From the NCBI GenBank assembly GCA_034432375.1, contig DAOUCA010000163.1:15683-79682 (forward strand): a stretch of 64,000 nucleotides of DNA. Direction: 5' to 3'. The translations under genes were made by a program, and so were the position numbers. Origin of the DNA: JAHBVH01 sp034432375 (GTDB lineage: Bacteria; Chloroflexota; Anaerolineae; Caldilineales; Caldilineaceae). Below, piece by piece: positions 1 to 8,847 of the stretch; positions within the stretch are counted from its first letter, which is position 1; each line of letters opens with the position of its first letter. The notes under the pieces are model-generated. The model saw only the letters and a list, made by a program, of their open reading frames with translations, was not told the origin of the DNA and searched no databases.

Positions 1-497
1 TTGGCTTTACCCAAGCGGCCGTCCTCAACGGTGGTTGGGATAGCTGGCAGGAGTTAGGCTATCCGCAGACAACCAGCGTGGCGACACCAGAGCCAACGAC
101 TTTTGCGATCCGCAACGCCGAAGAGCATTTGGCCGAGCGTGCGTGGTTGCTGACACAGCCACCCCGAACCGATCTCGTTGTCGTTGATACGCGCACACCA
201 AACGAGTATGGCCAAGGTCATCTGCCCAACGCCATCAACTGGGATTGGATGAATGCCGTGCCGCCTGGTGGGTGGGAACTCATGCGCCCCGCCGCCGAGT
301 TACGTGAGGAGTTAGCCGGCCTTGGCATCACCCCAGACAAAGAGATTGTCACCTACTGCCGCTCTGGCGTACGTGCCGCCCACACCTACGTCGTCTTACG
401 CGCGTTGGGCTTTCCGCGGGTGCGCAACTACGACGGCTCGTGGCTCGAATGGTCGCGCTATCTGGCAATCGAGAAAGGAGCTTCGTCGCATGGCTAA
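1..497 (+). CDS. Thiosulfate sulfurtransferase (rhodanese), C-terminal part
   Basis: The reading frame is open from the first bases of the window, so the N-terminus lies outside. The visible part ends one domain (AVLNGGWDSW, typical of the end of a rhodanese domain) and then holds a full second rhodanese domain. The active-site loop CRSGVR matches the CxxxxR persulfide-forming loop, and the domain closes with the usual NYDGSW. This is expected of tandem-domain thiosulfate:cyanide sulfurtransferases, where only the second domain is catalytic. The stop codon overlaps the start of the transporter gene, so the two are translationally coupled. A role in moving sulfane sulfur from imported thiosulfate is inferred from the neighbours. 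Confidence 0.88.
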   Translation, partial: GFTQAAVLNGGWDSWQELGYPQTTSVATPEPTTFAIRNAEEHLAERAWLLTQPPRTDLVVVDTRTPNEYGQGHLPNAINWDWMNAVPPGGWELMRPAAELREELAGLGITPDKEIVTYCRSGVRAAHTYVVLRALGFPRVRNYDGSWLEWSRYLAIEKGASSHG

Positions 498-1764
498 CCA
501 ACTGAACCGTGGTGCGACTGATGTCGTTGCCGGTGGGAATGTCTCTCCTGGCACCTTTCTGACCACGCTGGGTCCCCACGTGCGGATGGGCGTGTTGGCC
601 ACTCTTTCGGCGCTCATCATTCTGCTGCTCGTCAGCGCCTTTGACGGCGAAATGGGTACCTTCTGGGCCTTTGGCCTCGCCTTTGGCTTTGTGTTGCAAC
701 GCAGTCGTTTCTGCTTTGCCAGCGCCTTCCGTGACATCTTTCTGCTGGGCCACGGGCGCAATATGAAGGGGGTGCTCGTTGGGCTGGCGGTGGCGACGTT
801 GGGCTTTGCCGCCTTTATGGCCAAGCAAGTACCCAATCCGGGGCTGGGGATGGTGCCACCTGCTGCCAACATTCTGCCGATCGGTTGGCATCTCGTTGTC
901 GGTGGGTTGCTCTTTGGCGTTGGGATGGTCGTTGCCGGTGGCTGTGTCTCCGGCAGCGTCTACCGCATGGGCGAGGGCTACATTGCGTCGTGGGTGAGCT
1001 TTGGCGGCATCTTACTGGGGCTCCTGGGTGCCAGCTACACGTGGGATTGGTGGTGGACAAACACAATTAGCACAGGCCCACGGATCTGGTTGCCGGCGCT
1101 CTTTGGCCACGGCGGCGCGATTGCCTTGACCTTGGCCGGACTGCTGGTGGTCTTTCTGCTGGTGCTCTGGTGGGAAAGTCGCGCCGGCATGACAATGCCG
1201 GATCTACCCTTTGTTGCAAGCGACGAAGAGAGCCTGGGAAGCAAGATCGGCGACCTGCTCAAGCGTACCTTTGTCCACGGCTGGACGGCAACGACCGGTG
1301 GTGCTGTGCTCGGCGGGTTGAATGTGCTGCTCTTTATCACTTCGCACCCCTGGGGCTTCACCGGTGAGATCTCACGCTGGGCGATTGGCATTACGAATTG
1401 GCTTGGGGTTGGTCCAGGCGAGTTGGCGGGGGCAGCCGCTTTACCCGGCTGCTCGCTCGATTTTGGCGATGGCGGCATCCTGAACCACATGCTCTTTCTG
1501 GTTTGGGGCATGGTCTTTGGCTCCTTCATCGCCGCGCTCTTTGCCAGAGAGTTCAAAATCCGTCTACCCCGCCAAAAGAAGCGCTATTGGCAGGCCGGTG
1601 GCGGCGGCATCGTGATGGGCTACGGTGCCGGGATCGCCATGGGCTGCACGATCGGGGCCTTCTTCTCGGCCATCCCTTCGCTGGCACTCAACGGCTGGGT
1701 CTTTGCGGTTTTCCTCGCGGTCGGCGCGTGGATCGGCGTGCAAATTATTCAGCGGGTAGAGTAA
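490..1764 (+). CDS. YeeE/YedE family thiosulfate transporter (TsuA-like)
   Basis: A 424-residue polytopic membrane protein of the Sulf_transp family. Conserved cysteines typical of the family are visible: C75 (RSRFCF), C152 (AGGCVSG), C321 (LPGCSLDFG) and C386 (AMGCTIG). In TsuA such cysteines relay thiosulfate through the membrane. I chose ATG 490 rather than an earlier in-frame start because AAAGGAG lies at 474-480 with good spacing; the start overlaps the stop of the upstream rhodanese. A TusA-like gene follows, the standard TsuA-TsuB pairing. Function as thiosulfate (or related sulfur compound) uptake is inferred from family and context. Confidence 0.88.
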   Translation: MANQLNRGATDVVAGGNVSPGTFLTTLGPHVRMGVLATLSALIILLLVSAFDGEMGTFWAFGLAFGFVLQRSRFCFASAFRDIFLLGHGRNMKGVLVGLAVATLGFAAFMAKQVPNPGLGMVPPAANILPIGWHLVVGGLLFGVGMVVAGGCVSGSVYRMGEGYIASWVSFGGILLGLLGASYTWDWWWTNTISTGPRIWLPALFGHGGAIALTLAGLLVVFLLVLWWESRAGMTMPDLPFVASDEESLGSKIGDLLKRTFVHGWTATTGGAVLGGLNVLLFITSHPWGFTGEISRWAIGITNWLGVGPGELAGAAALPGCSLDFGDGGILNHMLFLVWGMVFGSFIAALFAREFKIRLPRQKKRYWQAGGGGIVMGYGAGIAMGCTIGAFFSAIPSLALNGWVFAVFLAVGAWIGVQIIQRVE

Positions 1765-1951
1765 AAACTGGATGCGTGTTACGTTTTTCGTGAACTGTTA
1801 CCGAATCTTCGCTGATTTTCGGAACAAACGGTTTGTGGCTCACCTCTGACTACAATTTCTGGTCGTGCGCCACTGGCCCAGTGACAGTTCACGCAACACG
1901 CAACACGCATCAACAAACCTTATCCAACTATTTCAACAGACGAGGATTCCC

Positions 1952-2182
1952 ATGTCACGCAAACAACTTGATGTGCGGGGCGAAATTTGTCCCTATCCGA
2001 TGATGAAAACCGTGCAGGCGTTGAAAAAACTAAAAGGAGATGAAACTGGATTGGAAGTCATTACCGACCATGCGCCGGCCCTAGAGACAATTCCAACACA
2101 GGCGGCGCGCCTGGGCTACACAGCCAATATCGAAGAGACCGGCTCACCGGAGTGGACGATTACGTTGACGAAGAAATTGTAG
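1952..2182 (+). CDS. TusA/TsuB-like sulfur carrier
   Basis: A 76-residue protein of the TusA/SirA/YeeD fold. The signature CPxP motif is present as EICPYPMMKT, with C13 the expected persulfide carrier. The length is normal for the family. Start at ATG 1952, preceded by a GAGGA ribosome site; earlier in-frame starts would add a low-complexity extension. It sits 187 bp after the transporter. In TsuA-TsuB systems this partner accepts the sulfur of imported thiosulfate on the cytoplasmic side. Family assignment is firm; partnership is inferred from adjacency. Confidence 0.9.
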   Translation: MSRKQLDVRGEICPYPMMKTVQALKKLKGDETGLEVITDHAPALETIPTQAARLGYTANIEETGSPEWTITLTKKL

Positions 2183-2212
2183 TGTTTTGTAAACTAAATT
2201 CTGATTGAAGCC

Positions 2213-2452
2213 GAACCCCACCCTAACCCTCACTACCATTAAGTTAAGGGGATTGTGTGGGTGTCACCCCTGCGCAGGCAGGGATCCATAGGCTTACATC
2301 ATGGATTCCTGCCCGCGCAGGAATGACAATTCGGCGCTTACCTTAATGGTAGTGGCCCTAACCCTTCCCAGCTTGTGGCGGGAACCATCACGCCACCGGC
2401 GGAGATCACGGCTCCTCTCCCAGACTGGGGGAAGTTGAGAGAGGGTAGAATT
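2213..2452. repeat. Palindromic intergenic repeat interrupted by a 124-bp MITE-like element
   Basis: The gap between the TusA-like gene and the lipoprotein gene holds no ORF of note. A C-rich repeat (CCCTAACCCT... with a CTCTCCC/GGGAGAG-like inverted part near 2415-2450) is split at 2231-2354 by an element with perfect 13-bp terminal inverted repeats, CACTACCATTAAG. The element carries an inner palindrome (CCTGCGCAGGCAGG near 2268 against its complement near 2308). CCCTAACCCT occurs on both sides (2221-2230 and 2356-2365), a candidate target-site duplication. Confidence 0.75.
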
Positions 2453-2557
2453 GACCTGTCACGATCTATTGTAGTGGGCCGGTGGACGGTGGCTGGTAAG
2501 CAGTTAATCTGTAGTGCTGATAGTAACAAATGAACCGAGAGAAGAGGAGCAACGAAG

Positions 2558-3490
2558 ATGAAGTTTCGCACTATGACCTATTTGTTAATTGTTATACTGC
2601 TGCTGGCAGGGTGTGTGGCACCAGGCGCGGCCACTGCCCCGGCGGCAGTAGAAGCCGCGGCTAGCACCAGCTATGCTAACACCGACGCGCTGGTCGACAC
2701 AGAATGGGTGCAGGCGAATCGAGAGGACAAAAATGTACGCCTGCTCGATATCGGTGGCAATCCCGATGCCTATACTGCTGGCCACCTGCCTGGTGCCATC
2801 TTTGTAAACCTGGGCGACTTAACCAATCCAGAGGATAGCACCGGTGGCCAGATTCTCACCCAGGATCAACTCTCAGCGGAGATGAGCAAGCTGGGCATTG
2901 AGCAGGATGACACGCTGGTGCTCTATGATGCCAATCGCAATCTGTTGGCTGCTCGCGCGTATTGGGTCTTCAAGTACTATCAACACCAGGGTGATCTCCA
3001 TGTGTACAATGGCGGCACCACCAAATGGAGTGCCGACGGTCAGGAGTTAACCGCCGACGTACCAACGGTTGAACCGACTGCCTATGTCGCCGGTGCCGCC
3101 GATCCCGCCATTCGCACAACCAGCGAATATGTGTTGGATCATATTAACGATGAAAATGTTGCCGTCTGTGACACTCGCAGCCCAGCCGAACACTCAGGCA
3201 CCGATGTACGGGCCGAACGTGGTGGCCACATTCCCGGTTCGGTCAATCTGGAATGGACCGTGGCAGTGAACGATGACGGCACCTTTAAGGATGCCGCCTT
3301 CCTCTCCGATCTCTATGCCAAGGCCGGCTTCACCCCCGACAAAGAGGTGATCACCTACTGCCAGACCGGCGTGCGCGGGGCCCACACCTGGTTTGTCCTC
3401 AGAGAGCTGCTCGGCTTCCCCGATGTGCGCAACTATGATGGCTCGTGGGAAGAGTGGGGGAATAACCCGGCACTGCCAGTTGAGTCATAA
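2558..3490 (+). CDS. Lipoprotein thiosulfate sulfurtransferase (two rhodanese domains)
   Basis: 310 residues. The N-terminus is a lipoprotein signal with lipobox LLAGC, so Cys19 should be lipidated and the enzyme held on the outer face of the membrane. Two rhodanese domains follow (about 45-155 and 185-305). Only the second has the catalytic loop CQTGVR (C268), as is normal for tandem thiosulfate sulfurtransferases; it also ends in the NYDGSW signature. A GAAGAGGAG ribosome site precedes ATG 2558. Its extracytoplasmic location next to a thiosulfate transporter suggests sulfur processing before uptake, an inference. It is clearly related to the rhodanese at the window start. Confidence 0.9.
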   Translation: MKFRTMTYLLIVILLLAGCVAPGAATAPAAVEAAASTSYANTDALVDTEWVQANREDKNVRLLDIGGNPDAYTAGHLPGAIFVNLGDLTNPEDSTGGQILTQDQLSAEMSKLGIEQDDTLVLYDANRNLLAARAYWVFKYYQHQGDLHVYNGGTTKWSADGQELTADVPTVEPTAYVAGAADPAIRTTSEYVLDHINDENVAVCDTRSPAEHSGTDVRAERGGHIPGSVNLEWTVAVNDDGTFKDAAFLSDLYAKAGFTPDKEVITYCQTGVRGAHTWFVLRELLGFPDVRNYDGSWEEWGNNPALPVES

Positions 3491-3552
3491 ACCGGCAAGC
3501 AGAAGAAGGCAAAGCCGTAATAAATTGTAAATGGTGAATTGCCAATTGTGAA

Positions 3553-3599
3553 TTGCTTGCAACGTACCCTTCGACAAGCTCAGGGTGCGTTGCAAGCAA
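3553..3599. repeat. Hairpin element with CTTCGACAAGCTCAG core (copy 1)
   Basis: Arms 3553-3570 and 3582-3599 are near-perfect inverted repeats around the core CCCTTCGACAAGCTCAGGG. The same core recurs at 19943-20013 and 47858-47920 with entirely different arm sequences. It lies between the rhodanese and carbonic anhydrase genes. Confidence 0.85.
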
Positions 3600-3647
3600 A
3601 CCCCTCTTTATACATCCAACTATCCCTAGAAGCAAAGGAACAACCCA

Positions 3648-4229
3648 ATGAGTACTGTGCTGAATGAAGTTCTTGCCGCCAATGCCGACTATGCCGCTAG
3701 CTTTGGCGACAAGGCGAATCTCCCCATGCCCCCTGGCCGTCACTTTGCGATCCTGACCTGTATGGACGCCCGGCTCATTCCCGCTGCTTACGCTGGCCTG
3801 GCCGAAGGGGACGCCCACGTGATCCGCAACGCCGGTGGCCGCGCCAGCGATGACGCCATCCGTTCGCTGGTCATCTCGTATAAACTGCTCGGCACGCGTG
3901 AATGGTTTGTGATCCACCACACCGATTGCGGTATGCAGACCTTCACCGACGACATCATGCGCGACCTGCTCGCCAGCAGCCTCAAAACATCATCGGTCGA
4001 CGCCAATGGTTGGCACGATTCCGGCGACGGCCCCGGCTCGACCGAAGGGCAGTTCATCGACTGGCTAACGATCGCCAACCAGGAAGAGAGTGTCCTCGCC
4101 GATGTGCAGCGCATCCGCAACCACCCGCTCGTGCCAGGGGATATTCCGATCTATGGCTACATCTTTGATGTGAAGAGTGGGAAGTTGGTTGAGGTGCCGG
4201 CGGCGACGGCGGCAGGGCAGGCGCGGTAG
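3648..4229 (+). CDS. Beta-class carbonic anhydrase
   Basis: 193 residues. Zinc-site motifs of the beta class are in order: C38 and D40 in CMDAR, H91 and C94 in HHTDCG. The ARxxxxA... NAGGRASDDAIRS segment matches the family. It catalyses CO2/bicarbonate interconversion. The ribosome site AAAGGAA lies before ATG 3648. It follows the sulfur genes on the same strand but is separated by a hairpin repeat, so it may have its own promoter. No signal peptide, so cytoplasmic. Confidence 0.93.
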   Translation: MSTVLNEVLAANADYAASFGDKANLPMPPGRHFAILTCMDARLIPAAYAGLAEGDAHVIRNAGGRASDDAIRSLVISYKLLGTREWFVIHHTDCGMQTFTDDIMRDLLASSLKTSSVDANGWHDSGDGPGSTEGQFIDWLTIANQEESVLADVQRIRNHPLVPGDIPIYGYIFDVKSGKLVEVPAATAAGQAR

Positions 4230-4292
4230 GGAAGGGAAGAGGATGACAAGATGACAAGATGACAGGATGAAGACGTATATCCGTCAATCATG

Positions 4293-4550
4293 TCATCCTT
4301 TCCTTTTGTCATTCTTTCCTCCTATCGGACGATGGCGACGAAATAGCCCCATCCCGCCCCGGAAAGTCACCACCATCGGTACCAATATCCCCGCCGATGT
4401 AACTGCCGCCACCGGTGTAAATAGCGCACAGTGAAGGTCACCGGCCTCTGTCCAACAACTCAGCGCGCTAAAGTGGTGAATGAATGCTTTCACTGATGCC
4501 ACAGATTCGAGGTCGCTCAAACCTGGTTTACGCAATTGGTCTTTCCTCAT
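4293..4550 (-). pseudogene. Probable frameshifted remnant with a YxGGGxYIGGD beta-repeat
   Basis: An 85-codon frame begins 9 bp after the stop of the upstream antitoxin-like pseudogene. Its second half does not look like protein in frame, but the neighbouring frame (about 4438 down to 4325) reads IYTGGGSYIGGDIGTDGGDF followed by PGRDG. That resembles the 'GGxYIGGNVxTGGDFVGRD' strand repeats seen in effector-associated proteins of conflict systems. A single frameshift near 4430 would join the two halves. I infer a decayed gene; its function cannot be told. Confidence 0.4.
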
Positions 4551-4559
4551 AAAAACTAC

Positions 4560-4883
4560 TCATGCTTTCGGTCCACGCATGTCAATGATCAATTCACTCA
4601 ATGGCTGACCACCGACTGCATCTAGTGCGGCACGGACCTCTTCTAGGGTAACTGTACTGCTCTCGGCGCGGCGCTTTTCTTCGTGACTGATTTCAACCAG
4701 TAGCCCCGCCTTCCGCAACGCCGCTGTCACCAGTTCGCGTTCACTCAGTGGCCTTCCTGTCGGCATTCCCTGGCCTGTCAACAACCGGTGTGCGTACCGT
4801 TGCACCGGTTCACCGGCCTACGTAGCCTCAATTTGTAGCTGCTCATATTGTTTGGCTGATAATTCAAGCGTGAGGATTGTCAT
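4560..4883 (-). pseudogene. Antitoxin-like gene with an in-frame stop
   Basis: Read from ATG 4883 the protein starts MTILTLELSAKQYEQLQIEA, then meets TAG near 4809 and continues in the same frame as AGEPVQRYAHRLLTGQ to a stop at 4560. Both halves read as one protein of about 107 residues, resembling small antitoxin-like proteins that start with a short beta strand and a helix. A GTG restart at 4805 could still make the 81-residue C-terminal part. No toxin partner is intact next to it. Called a pseudogene because of the nonsense codon. Confidence 0.55.
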
Positions 4884-5056
4884 TGGTCTACCCCCTAAAT
4901 CAACGATTTACGATACCCCATTTATCACGGCTATAAGTCAAAGACAATCGGTTGAGCCGTGCCAACCTACCCCCGCCCCGTCCATTGACTACCACCCCAA
5001 AACCTATGGCAGAGAACCTTCCCGCCAGGCAACTTCACATGACTCCTCTCCGCCTA

Positions 5057-6211
5057 TTACCCCCGTTGTACCCCCCTAAGCATCTGCGCCACCTCATCCA
5101 GGGGCAATTGAAACTCGGGCAGGGGTTGGCCTTGGCTGCGCGCCGTGCAGCAGCGCATCATCCAGTTGCCGACCAACTGCCCGATCACTTCGGTTAGGGT
5201 AAAGGCCAGGCTTGATTGAATTGCCGATCCGAAGCCGGGCAGCAATTTGGCGAGGCTACTGGCGCTCAGCACGCCGATCACTTCAGCGATAAACGGCGTG
5301 ACGGCAACCTTGACCCCTTCGGTCGGCAGGCCATAGACCACGGCCAGCGCGGCGATCATGGTGAATTGGATTGGCGTAATCAAGATGGCGTCTGAAAAAG
5401 GGATCGGCACCGCGCCGATCGCGGCGGCGGATGCAGCCGCACTGTGGATTACAGTCTGCGCCCGAGCCTGCTTGCTCGCCAGATCAACCAGTTGGGCGCT
5501 GAGAAAAGCATCGCGATAGGCCTGGGGGAGGGATTGCATGCTGAGGGTGACAAGCGCTTGGAGCGAGGCCCTGTCTTCCTCGGCGACCGCCACAATCTGC
5601 TCGCGCGCCACGCCGTTGCGCATCAACTCATCACAGATGGCCTCGTATTGTTGGGGACGCGTAATGTCGGTTTTGGTGATCACGACGATCACATTGGGGA
5701 AGACACGGCGAATCAGCGCGAGATCGGTGGCGGTGACGCGCGCACCTGGTCCCTGAATCGTGTACCAGACGAGGTGGATATGGTTGCGGGGGTCAGGGTC
5801 GGCTTGGAGTTGGGTAACCAGCCCCTGTGTCTTCTGCAGAAATACCGCCTCTTGTTCTCCCGGTTCCAGTCCTTTGGAATCCCAGAGGTTGATAAAGGCA
5901 TTGTCATATTGGGTGAACGCTTGGGTCATCGGCTTGCCATGCCCAATCCGATCATCCGGTACGGTATCTTTGCCACAGATCGCTTGAATGAGGGTGGTTT
6001 TACCTGAGCCGGTGTAGCCGCAGACGAGAATCGTAGGCTTCACCACCTTGCCCATTGCTTCGGCATAGCGCTGCTCAAAGCGATCCCGCGTCTCAACCGG
6101 CGCCCCGCGCGCCTGCCATAGGGCGCCGATCTGCATCGCCATGGTCATTGCGCGCTCCGCCGCTTGACGCAGCAAATTTCCTGGCGTTTTACGCCCTTCC
6201 TTGGTTACCAT
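5057..6211 (-). CDS. Era-like GTPase with C-terminal DUF697-like domain
   Basis: 384 residues. The G domain has the P-loop GYTGSGKTT (65-73), a switch II variant WDSKG (110-114, where DxxG is usual) and the G4 motif TKTD (179-182). The C-terminal part (about 245-360) is alanine- and hydrophobic-rich with predicted helical hairpins (IGAVPIPFSDAILITPIQ), typical of DUF697/YcjF-type proteins that associate with membranes. An AGGAG site precedes the start. It is transcribed alone, leftward. The cellular role of the family is not defined; ion, stress or membrane functions are guesses. Confidence 0.8.
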   Translation of the reverse strand: MVTKEGRKTPGNLLRQAAERAMTMAMQIGALWQARGAPVETRDRFEQRYAEAMGKVVKPTILVCGYTGSGKTTLIQAICGKDTVPDDRIGHGKPMTQAFTQYDNAFINLWDSKGLEPGEQEAVFLQKTQGLVTQLQADPDPRNHIHLVWYTIQGPGARVTATDLALIRRVFPNVIVVITKTDITRPQQYEAICDELMRNGVAREQIVAVAEEDRASLQALVTLSMQSLPQAYRDAFLSAQLVDLASKQARAQTVIHSAAASAAAIGAVPIPFSDAILITPIQFTMIAALAVVYGLPTEGVKVAVTPFIAEVIGVLSASSLAKLLPGFGSAIQSSLAFTLTEVIGQLVGNWMMRCCTARSQGQPLPEFQLPLDEVAQMLRGVQRG

Positions 6212-6380
6212 CAGCCACGCTCCTGTTACGCATAACCATTCTGCTGCACCGTGGCAGCAATGATATTATCTTACTTTAAGTATAGCACGAATCGTGGAAT
6301 TGTCTTTGATGTGAAGCGTGGGTAGTGGATGAGATAGAACGCCGACGGCAGGAGGCAAGCGAGATAACGGTGTTGTTGAC

Positions 6381-6722
6381 CTAATCGATGTCCCGTATCT
6401 CCACTACCGGCTCTCCTGCAGCTAGCAATGTAAGGGCATTTCTCAATGTATCTCCCAATATTTGTTTCAGTCTATTATTTGACGTATTCCCGCAAGTCAG
6501 CCAAATAACTTGTGGAGGTATGCCAAGTCGATTCACCATATCGACAAAATCACGGTCCTTGGTCATGACCACGGCTGATGCACTTCGCGCAGCGGCAAAT
6601 ATCTCTGGATCAGTTGCATCTCTTAGGCCAAGATCCCGAACAGCTACCGCCTCAACTGCGAAGTTTTGACTGATCCATGCCGCAATTGATGGCGATAATT
6701 GCGCATCCGTCCATATCGTCAT
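6381..6722 (-). CDS. DUF5615 PIN-like toxin
   Basis: 113 residues with the DUF5615 pattern: early acidic residue WTDAQLSP, then AVRDLGLRDATDPEIF and VMTKDRDFVD, the spaced acidic residues expected of a PIN-like nuclease site. The start ATG overlaps the stop of the DUF433 gene by four bases (ATGA), typical of a co-translated toxin-antitoxin pair. RNase toxicity is the usual hypothesis for the family and is not shown here. Confidence 0.85.
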   Translation of the reverse strand: MTIWTDAQLSPSIAAWISQNFAVEAVAVRDLGLRDATDPEIFAAARSASAVVMTKDRDFVDMVNRLGIPPQVIWLTCGNTSNNRLKQILGDTLRNALTLLAAGEPVVEIRDID

Positions 6723-6949
6723 GCTGGCACCAATACAGGGTGATCGACCTGCTGTGAAGCGAACTTCAATGCAGCCGGCAAGTCTGCTTCTTCCAAATCT
6801 GGCAATTCTTCAAGAATTTCAGAAAAGCTCAACCCGGCAGCCAATAACTCAAGTACATCAATTACCCGAATACGCATTCCTCGAATGCAGGGGCGTCCCC
6901 CACATTGCTCTGGATTTACTGTGATTCTATCTGCTATTGTGCGTGTCAT
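6719..6949 (-). CDS. DUF433 antitoxin
   Basis: 76 residues. The segment ITVNPEQCGGRPCIRGMRIRV is the DUF433 hallmark (GGxPCIRGxRI), followed by a helical VLELLAAGLSFSEILEELP region resembling a winged-helix or MerR-like DNA-binding part. It is the first gene of the pair with the DUF5615 protein and is expected to repress the operon and neutralise the toxin. Inference rests on family and overlap. Confidence 0.85.
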   Translation of the reverse strand: MTRTIADRITVNPEQCGGRPCIRGMRIRVIDVLELLAAGLSFSEILEELPDLEEADLPAALKFASQQVDHPVLVPA

Positions 6950-7244
6950 CTTTTGCTCATTCCTGTTCCTGATTCAATTTGCTTCAACCCAGTATAACAA
7001 AAAATTTGAGCGTTTGCCACTCGAATTCAATTCACATCGTAGCCGCAACCACCCACTTGTGCCGGAGGCATTTCGGCCTATGGCTAGCTCTTGCGGTGAA
7101 GACGGAGAGGTTGGTGGAGATGCTTGCGGCAACAGGCAACAAGCGCGGTCGAGATGAGCTGAGTATCCCACAAGGACGGTTGTGTTTAGGGTTCAACCAT
7201 GAAGCTTCTACGCCCAAATTCAACCGCCCCTAGGGGATCAAACC
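6950..7244. other. Intergenic region, no gene supported
   Basis: About 295 bp between the DUF433 gene start and the M20 peptidase stop, with overlapping short frames on both strands. None resembles a known protein. It includes the promoter side of the toxin-antitoxin pair. Confidence 0.5.
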
Positions 7245-8618
7245 TTATCGCTTTTCCATTTCGCCCAATTGCGTAAACATAAACACATTGAATTCAATCG
7301 CGCGCGCGATATCACTGATGCGGATATGCTCATTCGGTGCGTGGGCACCACTGGCATAATACCCTGGGTTGCCCGACGTGGAAATGCCCAGGACGCCGAC
7401 GTTCTTCTTCATCGCGCCGAGTAAAGGCAAGGTGCCGCCGCCGAGCGCACCAATCCGCGGCTCCTGCCCTGTGAATGTTTGGCAGATTTCCATCATCTTT
7501 TGAATGAAGGGCCCTTCCAGCGGGGTCACGACCGGATCGCCAGCGCCTAATTTCTCAACGTGTACATCATCAAAGCCCTGGGCCTTGAGATGGGCCTGGA
7601 GTTTCTCAAAAAGATCATCGGGATCTTGATTGGGCACGAGACGGAAATCCATCTTGGCCATCGCTTTGCCCGGCAGCACAGTCTTCACACCCGGCTCCGT
7701 ATAGCCAGTGAGGAAGCCGGCGATGTTGGCCGTCGGCTCAAAAACCGAGACCTCAAGCGCGTACCCACTGCGGTTGTGCAGGAAAGCGTCGATGCCATAC
7801 ATGGCCTTGATGCGCGCCTCCTGCTCCAAGTCAACATTCTGGCGAAAGACCGCTTTCTCGGCCGCGGTTGGCTCGCGTACATCGTCATAAAAGCCGGGGA
7901 TCAGCACCTTGTCGTTCTCATCCTTCAAGCTGGCCAGCGCCTTGACCAAGCGCCAAGCCGCGCTGGGCAGCGTGTGCGCGCCGCCGGAATGGGCATCACG
8001 CGACATCGTTTCCACGCTATATTCGACATACAACAGCCCGCGGAAACCCAATGCAATATGGGCTTGGCCTTTTTCATTAAAGCCGCCCCCTTCCAACAGA
8101 GCACCGTCAGTTTTCAGAAGATCCCCATACTGGCGCGTCATCGCGTCGAAGTGGGTGCTGCCGATCTCCTCTTCGCCTTCGATGATCCACTTAATGTTGA
8201 TTGGCAACTCGCCCTGCGCGGCTTGAATCGCCCGCAGCGCACAGATACGCGAAATCAACTCCGCTTTATTGTCGCAGATGCCACGCGCGAAGAGTTTGCC
8301 ATCGGTTTCGGTGACTTCAAAGGGCGGGCTGTCCCACAGTTCAATGGGCGATTCCGGTTGCACATCGTAGTGGTTGTAGAGCAGCAGCGTGAACTCACTT
8401 TTGCCCTTGATTTCGCCATAGACATAGTTGGGCGCGCCCGCTACTTCTAGTTGACGGGTCGTAAAGCCGGTCTCCTGGAGTAGCTTTTCTACCCAATCCG
8501 CCGTCTCTGCCATCATCCGCTTCTGTGCGGCGACACTTTCTAGGCGGCAGTATTCGGTGATGAGGGGTTTGAAATTTTGGGTTTGGGTTTCGAGTTCTTG
8601 GGTTAGGGTTTCATTCAT
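7245..8618 (-). CDS. M20 family metallopeptidase (dipeptidase type)
   Basis: 457 residues, the usual length for M20 dipeptidases/carboxypeptidases. Metal-site motifs in order: H83 in NHYDVQPE, D116 in ARGICDNKAE (bridging), the catalytic Glu pair in EGEEEIGS (about 148-153), an acidic ligand in LLEGGGFNEKG, and His in HAPNEHI near the C-terminus. A dimerisation domain lies between about 200 and 330. It should hydrolyse short peptides in the cytoplasm with two zinc ions. AAAGGA precedes the start. It appears monocistronic. Confidence 0.92.
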   Translation of the reverse strand: MNETLTQELETQTQNFKPLITEYCRLESVAAQKRMMAETADWVEKLLQETGFTTRQLEVAGAPNYVYGEIKGKSEFTLLLYNHYDVQPESPIELWDSPPFEVTETDGKLFARGICDNKAELISRICALRAIQAAQGELPINIKWIIEGEEEIGSTHFDAMTRQYGDLLKTDGALLEGGGFNEKGQAHIALGFRGLLYVEYSVETMSRDAHSGGAHTLPSAAWRLVKALASLKDENDKVLIPGFYDDVREPTAAEKAVFRQNVDLEQEARIKAMYGIDAFLHNRSGYALEVSVFEPTANIAGFLTGYTEPGVKTVLPGKAMAKMDFRLVPNQDPDDLFEKLQAHLKAQGFDDVHVEKLGAGDPVVTPLEGPFIQKMMEICQTFTGQEPRIGALGGGTLPLLGAMKKNVGVLGISTSGNPGYYASGAHAPNEHIRISDIARAIEFNVFMFTQLGEMEKR

Positions 8619-8847
8619 AGGGTTATCCTTTGTAATTGTTCTCTAGCTACTTCTTGTTGCAAAACAGAATAAGGTTCACGCAAAACGCTTCTCTAGATTT
8701 TCTTGGCGTTCTTTGCGCCTTTGCATGAGATTTTTGCGTTTCGCAACAGAAACTAGCTAGCAGACTGTTTGCGAGAAACACTTTGGCCACTTCGCAGAAC
8801 AAAATCCGCGTTGTTCTGTGTAAATCCACTTTTTCGACTGGAATAAA
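8619..8847. other. Intergenic region with degenerate heptamer-type repeat
   Basis: No gene. Near 8660-8750 the sequence (TTTTCTTGGCGTTCTTTGCG...) is the common 'GCGAAAGAACGCCAAGAAAA' type of low-complexity intergenic repeat, which falsely encodes KAQRTPRKSRE on the minus strand. Confidence 0.5.

Noticed and set aside
322..489. N-terminal extension of the YeeE/YedE protein
   Set aside because: It overlaps the rhodanese active-site region in another frame; the ATG at 490 has a proper ribosome site.
6979..7233. 84-codon plus-strand frame near the DUF433 gene
   Set aside because: Overlapping frames on both strands, no ribosome site and no family resemblance.
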